Shown here piece by piece: positions 4,313 through 8,627 of a stretch of 8,627 nucleotides of DNA. The notes beneath the pieces are model-generated. The model worked only from the letters and a program-made list of their open reading frames with translations, was not told the DNA's origin and did no database searches. Each line of letters starts with the position of its first letter. Positions within the stretch are counted from its first letter, which is position 1. This DNA comes from an uncultured Eubacteriales bacterium (GTDB taxonomy: Bacteria > Bacillota > Clostridia > Oscillospirales > Acutalibacteraceae), in contig CAKSOB010000062.1 in NCBI GenBank assembly GCA_934476545.1, positions 1 to 8,627 of the forward strand, read 5' to 3'. Position numbers and translations under genes: made by a program.

Positions 4313-7300
4313 ATGCTACGATTACTCTTGGGCAGCGGCGGCAGCGGAAAAACCACCGCCATTTATCAAGCGGCGGCAGAGAAAAGCCGCAGCGGAACAG
4401 GCGACTGCATTCTGTTGGTGCCGGAGCAGTATTCTTTTGAAACAGAGCGGCGAATGTTACAATTACTGGGTCCCAAGGACGGGCAACGGGTAACGGTGGT
4501 TAGCTTTCGGCGGTTGGTGGATTGGGTCTATCGTCGGTGCGGCAAACCGGCAGGAACGGTGCTGTCCGACGGTGGGCGCAGTGTTCTCATGAGCCTTGCG
4601 CTGGAAGAGGTGGGGGATACCCTCACCTATTATCAGGGGTATAAGGATACGGAAGAACTGATTGGAATGCTGCTGTCCTTTGAAAAGGAACTGAAGCAGT
4701 GCGGCGTATCCGGCGAGGATTTTTTTACCCTCCACACCTTGGCAGGGGAAGCAACCCTCAAGCAAAAAATGGAGGAAATCGGGCGGATTCTTTCTGCCTT
4801 TGAAGCGTTGGTGGCGCAAAGCTATTTAGACCCGTTGGATGACTTGACTCGGATTTTGCCAAGAATTCAGGAGGAGCGGCTCTTTGCCGGCAGCGCTGTT
4901 TTTGTGGATGGCTTTAAAGACTTTACCACCCAAGAGTTGGCGGTGTTGCGGCTCGCCATGACCCAAGGGGAGGAATTGACCATAGCCCTGTGCGCCGAAA
5001 CTCTCCACGATGAGGAGGACGGAGAGGGGCTGTTTTCTCCGGTGTGCAAGACTACTTCTGCGCTGATGCGCATGGCACGGGAAAACGGCGTGACCGTGGC
5101 TTCTCCGGTGCTGCTGCCGCCGGGCAAACGGTACCATGTACCGGAGTTGGCTTTTTTAGAGCAGCAGTTGTTCCGCCCGCATCCGGAGGTTTTTTCTGAA
5201 GACTGCGACCATGTGCTTTGCTATGCAGGCAAAAGCCGCCACGATGAGGCGACCTTTGTGGCCCAAGAGATTCGCCGCTTGGTGATGGAGGAGGGCTACC
5301 GTTATGGGGACTTTGCGGTGATTGCCAGAAATTTGCAAAATTATCAAGGGATTCTGCAAGTTACCTTTGACCGCCACAAGATTTCCTGTTTCTTAGACGA
5401 CCCTCGCCCCATCGAGAGTGAACCCATCATTCGGGTGGTGCTGTCGGCGTTGGAGGCGGTGCAGAATCGCTATGACACAGAAGAATTATTGACGTACTTA
5501 AAAACCGCTATGGTAGATGGTATTGGTGCAGAGGAAATTGCGTTATTAGAAAATTATACCTATCTTTGGAACATTACCGGCAAGCAGTGGCACACGGAAT
5601 GGACAGCAAGTCCCAACGGCTTTAACGGAACGACTTCGGCGGCAGAGCAGGAGCAGCTTGGGGAATTGAACCGCCTTCGGGAAAAACTGATTGCCCCTTT
5701 AGAACGCTTTGCAAAAAGAACCGACAACAAAACGGGACGGGAATGTGCCGGAGCCGTGTACGATTTGCTGACAGAAATCGGGGCAGACCAATGTGTGCTG
5801 CGGCTTTCTCGCCAACTGCGGGAGTTGGGACATTACACCGAGGCGGAAGAACAGCTTCGCTTGTGGGAGCTGCTGATGGATGTACTGGATCAGATGGCGC
5901 AGTTGTTACCGAATACGGTGCTGCGGCGAGAGCGGTTTTTGGGATTTTTCCGGCTGGTACTGAACAGCGCCGAGATTGCCGGTATCCCAGAAGGACAAGA
6001 CCAAGTGAGCGTGGGTGAGGCGGGCAGAATGCGCCCGGCAGACCCAAAGGTAGTCTTTTTGTTGGGAGCGGTGCAGGAGGAATTTCCGGCGGTGATTGGA
6101 GAATCCGGCGCTTTTTGCGACAGAGAGCGGCAGGAAATGATTGCCTTCGGCTTGCCTCTGACCTCCACCTTAGATGATTTGGAGTTGGACGAAACCTATC
6201 TCTGTTATGCTTCGGCAGTCAGCGGCAGCGAGCGGCTGTACCTCTGTTGGTATCAAATGGATTTAACGGGACAGGTGCAAACACCTTCCTCTTTGGTGCG
6301 GGAGATTCAAACCATCCTGCCAAAAGCAAAGGTACTGACCCGTTCTATGTTGGAAAAAGAACGGGAGGCGCTTTCTTACGATACAGCATTTTCACTCTTA
6401 GCACGGGAATCTGTCTCGGATTCCCTGCTTTCTGTCACGTTGGAATCGCTGCTTCGGGAAGAACCTGCTATGGAAAATCGGCTGACCGCCTTGGAGCGTA
6501 CCAAGCAGGGCTTGCCCCGTCAGTTTCGGGAAGCCGGTATTGCCATGGAATTATTTCCCGATCCGCTGCGGTTGTCGGCTTCGCAAATTGAAACGTATCA
6601 TCTTTGTCAGTTCCAATATTTTTGCAAGTACGGACTGCGAGCTAAGGAGCGCAAGCCTGCGGAGGTCAGCTCCTTGGAATATGGGCGGTTGATGCACTAC
6701 TTGTTGGAGCATCTCTTTCGGGATGTGGGACACGCTGCCCTTTGCCAAATGGAGGAGGATGCGTTCCGCCAAACTATTGGAACATTGCTGGAGCAATATC
6801 TCACAGAAGAATTGGGCATCCGAGAACAGACTCCGCGTCTGCAATATTTATTCAAACGATTGGAGGAGTCGGCGGCGGTGGTGATTCGCCACATTGCACA
6901 GGAGCTTTCTCAAAGCCAATTTCAGCCTATGGGCTTTGAAATGACGGTGGCGCGGGACGGAGATTTTCCGCCCCTGACCATTGCATGCAGCGACGGTTCT
7001 CAAGCGCAGCTCAGCGGCGTCATTGACCGAGTGGACTTGTATGTGGAAAACGACGAGCAGTATGTTCGGGTGGTGGACTACAAAACCGGAAGTAAGGAAT
7101 TCCGGCTCTTTGATATTTTGAACGGCATCAACCTGCAAATGCTGCTGTATTTGGCGGCGCTGATGGAGGGCGGTTCGTATCGTCCGGCAGGTGTGCTGTA
7201 TATGCCTGCAACTCGCCCAGCAGTTTCGGCGCAAAAGGATACCCCTGCCTCTAAGGTGGAAGCCGCCGTGGAGAAAAAGCTGCGGATGAACGGCTTGCTT

Positions 7301-7642
7301 TTGGACGACCCGTTGCTTCTCACCGCCATGGAAGAGCGGGGCGAGGGCAAATATATTCCTGCCACCATAAAGGATGGAACGGTGAAATCCACCTCTACCG
7401 TGACGAGATTGCAGTTGGAGCAGGTGTTGGCGCACATCAAAGGGATGGTGGGCGAAATGGCGGTATCGCTGCACAAGGGACAGGTGGCGGATGCGCCTCT
7501 AAAGGGCAGCTATGACGGCTGCGCTTATTGTCCGTATTTCCCGATTTGCTGTCACGAGGAAAAGGACGGCGGACGAGTGCGGTTGAAAACCGATAAGCAA
7601 AAAGTATTGGACATCTTACAACGAGAAGGAGAGGAGGGATAA
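4313..7642 (+). CDS. addB: ATP-dependent helicase/nuclease AddB
   Basis: AddB pairs with AddA in the Firmicutes counterpart of RecBCD, which unwinds and trims double-strand DNA ends up to a Chi site before RecA loading. From the third ATG the protein has 1109 residues (B. subtilis AddB about 1166). A Walker A motif GSGGSGKT (7-14) opens the N-terminal helicase-like domain. A RecB-type nuclease domain lies near the C-terminus: GVIDRVDLY (D905, D908) and VVDYKTG (D922, K924) provide its metal-binding and catalytic residues. The iron-sulfur cysteines that staple this domain are visible: C765 (in YHLCQFQYFCKYGL; C771 is an alternative) and C1070, C1073, C1079 in GCAYCPYFPIC. The gene lies behind an extended -10 promoter, and its stop is one base before the addA ATG, so the two are almost certainly co-transcribed. 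ATG 4307 would add only two Met residues. Confidence 0.96.
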   Translation: MLRLLLGSGGSGKTTAIYQAAAEKSRSGTGDCILLVPEQYSFETERRMLQLLGPKDGQRVTVVSFRRLVDWVYRRCGKPAGTVLSDGGRSVLMSLALEEVGDTLTYYQGYKDTEELIGMLLSFEKELKQCGVSGEDFFTLHTLAGEATLKQKMEEIGRILSAFEALVAQSYLDPLDDLTRILPRIQEERLFAGSAVFVDGFKDFTTQELAVLRLAMTQGEELTIALCAETLHDEEDGEGLFSPVCKTTSALMRMARENGVTVASPVLLPPGKRYHVPELAFLEQQLFRPHPEVFSEDCDHVLCYAGKSRHDEATFVAQEIRRLVMEEGYRYGDFAVIARNLQNYQGILQVTFDRHKISCFLDDPRPIESEPIIRVVLSALEAVQNRYDTEELLTYLKTAMVDGIGAEEIALLENYTYLWNITGKQWHTEWTASPNGFNGTTSAAEQEQLGELNRLREKLIAPLERFAKRTDNKTGRECAGAVYDLLTEIGADQCVLRLSRQLRELGHYTEAEEQLRLWELLMDVLDQMAQLLPNTVLRRERFLGFFRLVLNSAEIAGIPEGQDQVSVGEAGRMRPADPKVVFLLGAVQEEFPAVIGESGAFCDRERQEMIAFGLPLTSTLDDLELDETYLCYASAVSGSERLYLCWYQMDLTGQVQTPSSLVREIQTILPKAKVLTRSMLEKEREALSYDTAFSLLARESVSDSLLSVTLESLLREEPAMENRLTALERTKQGLPRQFREAGIAMELFPDPLRLSASQIETYHLCQFQYFCKYGLRAKERKPAEVSSLEYGRLMHYLLEHLFRDVGHAALCQMEEDAFRQTIGTLLEQYLTEELGIREQTPRLQYLFKRLEESAAVVIRHIAQELSQSQFQPMGFEMTVARDGDFPPLTIACSDGSQAQLSGVIDRVDLYVENDEQYVRVVDYKTGSKEFRLFDILNGINLQMLLYLAALMEGGSYRPAGVLYMPATRPAVSAQKDTPASKVEAAVEKKLRMNGLLLDDPLLLTAMEERGEGKYIPATIKDGTVKSTSTVTRLQLEQVLAHIKGMVGEMAVSLHKGQVADAPLKGSYDGCAYCPYFPICCHEEKDGGRVRLKTDKQKVLDILQREGEEG

Positions 7643-7643
7643 C

Positions 7644-8627
7644 ATGGCAAACTGGACAAACGCCCAGCAGGATGCCATCGACAGCCGAAAAGGAACGGTA
7701 CTGGTATCGGCGGCGGCAGGCTCCGGCAAAACGGCGGTACTGGTAGAGCGGGTGATGGAGCGGCTTTGTGACCCCGAACATCCCACCGATGCAGACCGCC
7801 TGTTGATTGTGACCTTTACCAAGGCGGCGGCAGCGGAAATGAAAAGCCGAATCGCTTTGCGGCTTTCTGCCATGTTGGAGCAATCGCCGGGAAACAAGCA
7901 GCTTAAGCGGCAAAAGGTGCTGTTACAGCGTGCCAACATCAGTACCATTCACAGCTTTTGCAGCCGCATTGTAAAAGAATTTTTCTACAAGCTGAACATC
8001 TCTCCGGAGTTCACCATTGGGGACGACAGTCAGTTATCCCTGTTTCGGAGAGAAGCCGTAGAGGCTGCATTAGAGGAGGGCTATGCAAGCGGCAGTGAGG
8101 ACTTCTATCGGTTGGCGGAGGTGTTTGGCAGCGACAAAGACGATAAGCGGCTCTCAGACACAATTTTGCGGGTGTATGATTTCACCTGCGCCCATCCCTT
8201 CCCCAAGCAGTGGATGGCGCAAACCGAAGATTTGTATCACAGCGACACGCCCATTGAACAGACTGTTTGGGGCAAGCTGCTGCTGACCTACATAAAAGAA
8301 GCGTTGATTCACTGCATTCATTTGACGAAAACCGCCATGAATTTGTTGGATACGGAAGAAACGCTGCAAAAAGCCTACTTGCCCGCGCTGGAATCGGACT
8401 GCGGAATGCTGCAAGCCATTCTTTCTCTCTGCGACACCGGTACTTGGAATCAAATCATGCAGGGGGTGGCAGGGCGTACCTTTGCCCGTTTGGGTACGGC
8501 AAAAGGCTACAAAGACGACCCTCTCGCCTTGCAGGTGAAATCCTTGCGGCAGCAAGTGAAAGATACCTTTGAAAAAAAGCTGCTGCCTAAGCTCTTTTCC
8601 GAGACAGACTGCAAAGAGGATTTAGCC
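7644..8627 (+). CDS. addA: ATP-dependent helicase/nuclease AddA, N-terminal part (3' truncated by window)
   Basis: The frame is open from ATG 7644 to the window end, giving 328 residues of a protein normally about 1200 long. The start MANWTNAQQDAIDSR has the Q-motif glutamine (Q8). Next comes Walker A SAAAGSGKTAVLVERV (22-37), motif Ia LLIVTFTKAAAAEM (53-66), and the ISTIHSFCSRIVKEFF stretch (99-114) typical of UvrD/RecB superfamily 1A helicases of the AddA type. After about residue 120 the sequence enters the less conserved 1B region. AddA is the motor subunit, has a second RecB-type nuclease domain at its C-terminus (outside the window), and works with AddB on DNA ends. GAGGAGGG (7631-7638), inside the last addB codons, is its ribosome binding site, six bases before the ATG, which suggests translational coupling. 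Confidence 0.95.
   Translation, partial: MANWTNAQQDAIDSRKGTVLVSAAAGSGKTAVLVERVMERLCDPEHPTDADRLLIVTFTKAAAAEMKSRIALRLSAMLEQSPGNKQLKRQKVLLQRANISTIHSFCSRIVKEFFYKLNISPEFTIGDDSQLSLFRREAVEAALEEGYASGSEDFYRLAEVFGSDKDDKRLSDTILRVYDFTCAHPFPKQWMAQTEDLYHSDTPIEQTVWGKLLLTYIKEALIHCIHLTKTAMNLLDTEETLQKAYLPALESDCGMLQAILSLCDTGTWNQIMQGVAGRTFARLGTAKGYKDDPLALQVKSLRQQVKDTFEKKLLPKLFSETDCKEDLA

Noticed and set aside
4313..8627. Many copies of AGCGG, the B. subtilis Chi pentamer, mostly on the + strand in addBA (roughly 18 against 4 by eye).
   Set aside because: Chi of this organism is unknown, and AGCGG arises readily from Glu-Arg and Ser-Gly codon pairs that are frequent in these genes. A whole-genome skew count would be needed.

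Overview
The window looks like ordinary chromosome from a spore-forming, low-to-mid GC Firmicute, most likely a Clostridia member near the Oscillospiraceae/Ruminococcaceae. The reasons are a RecBCD-type recombination enzyme of the AddAB kind, two sporulation proteins (SpoIIR and a BofA-family protein), strong GGAGG ribosome binding sites, and the secG-rnr pair typical of Firmicutes. The lineage below class level is inference. All supported genes lie on the + strand and are tightly packed. I see no tRNA or rRNA, mobile element, CRISPR array or phage gene.

Layout. Positions 1-285 hold the C-terminal end of a type II topoisomerase A subunit (gyrase/topo IV family). A 211-bp gap follows, with a hairpin whose T-run faces the minus strand and a good extended -10 promoter for secG. 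secG (497-922) encodes the SecYEG channel subunit with an unusually long Ser/Thr/Ala/acidic tail, and ends at a textbook terminator (940-967). rnr (1024-3177) encodes RNase R and also ends at a clear terminator (3192-3222). The usual next gene of this neighbourhood, smpB, is not there. A short sporulation cluster follows instead: a BofA-family membrane protein (3282-3542) behind a sigma-E-like promoter, then spoIIR (3608-4228). Between these two genes lies a perfect 9-bp hairpin plus T7 that looks like a terminator and also buries the spoIIR Shine-Dalgarno sequence in its 3' arm. addB (4313-7642) and the first 328 codons of addA (7644 to the window end) form a two-gene operon with its own extended -10 promoter.

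How the genes work together. SecG serves protein export and RNase R serves RNA decay. SpoIIR is the forespore signal that triggers pro-sigma-E processing across the septum. BofA proteins act later, restraining the SpoIVFB protease that processes pro-sigma-K. AddA and AddB together form the helicase-nuclease that resects double-strand breaks for recombination.

I did not find an undescribed multi-gene system. The most interesting signals are regulatory: the spoIIR terminator/RBS hairpin, with a tiny overlapping ORF running through it, and the sigma-E-like site before the BofA-family gene. A third is a BofA-family protein with changes at the three polar positions thought to matter for protease inhibition.
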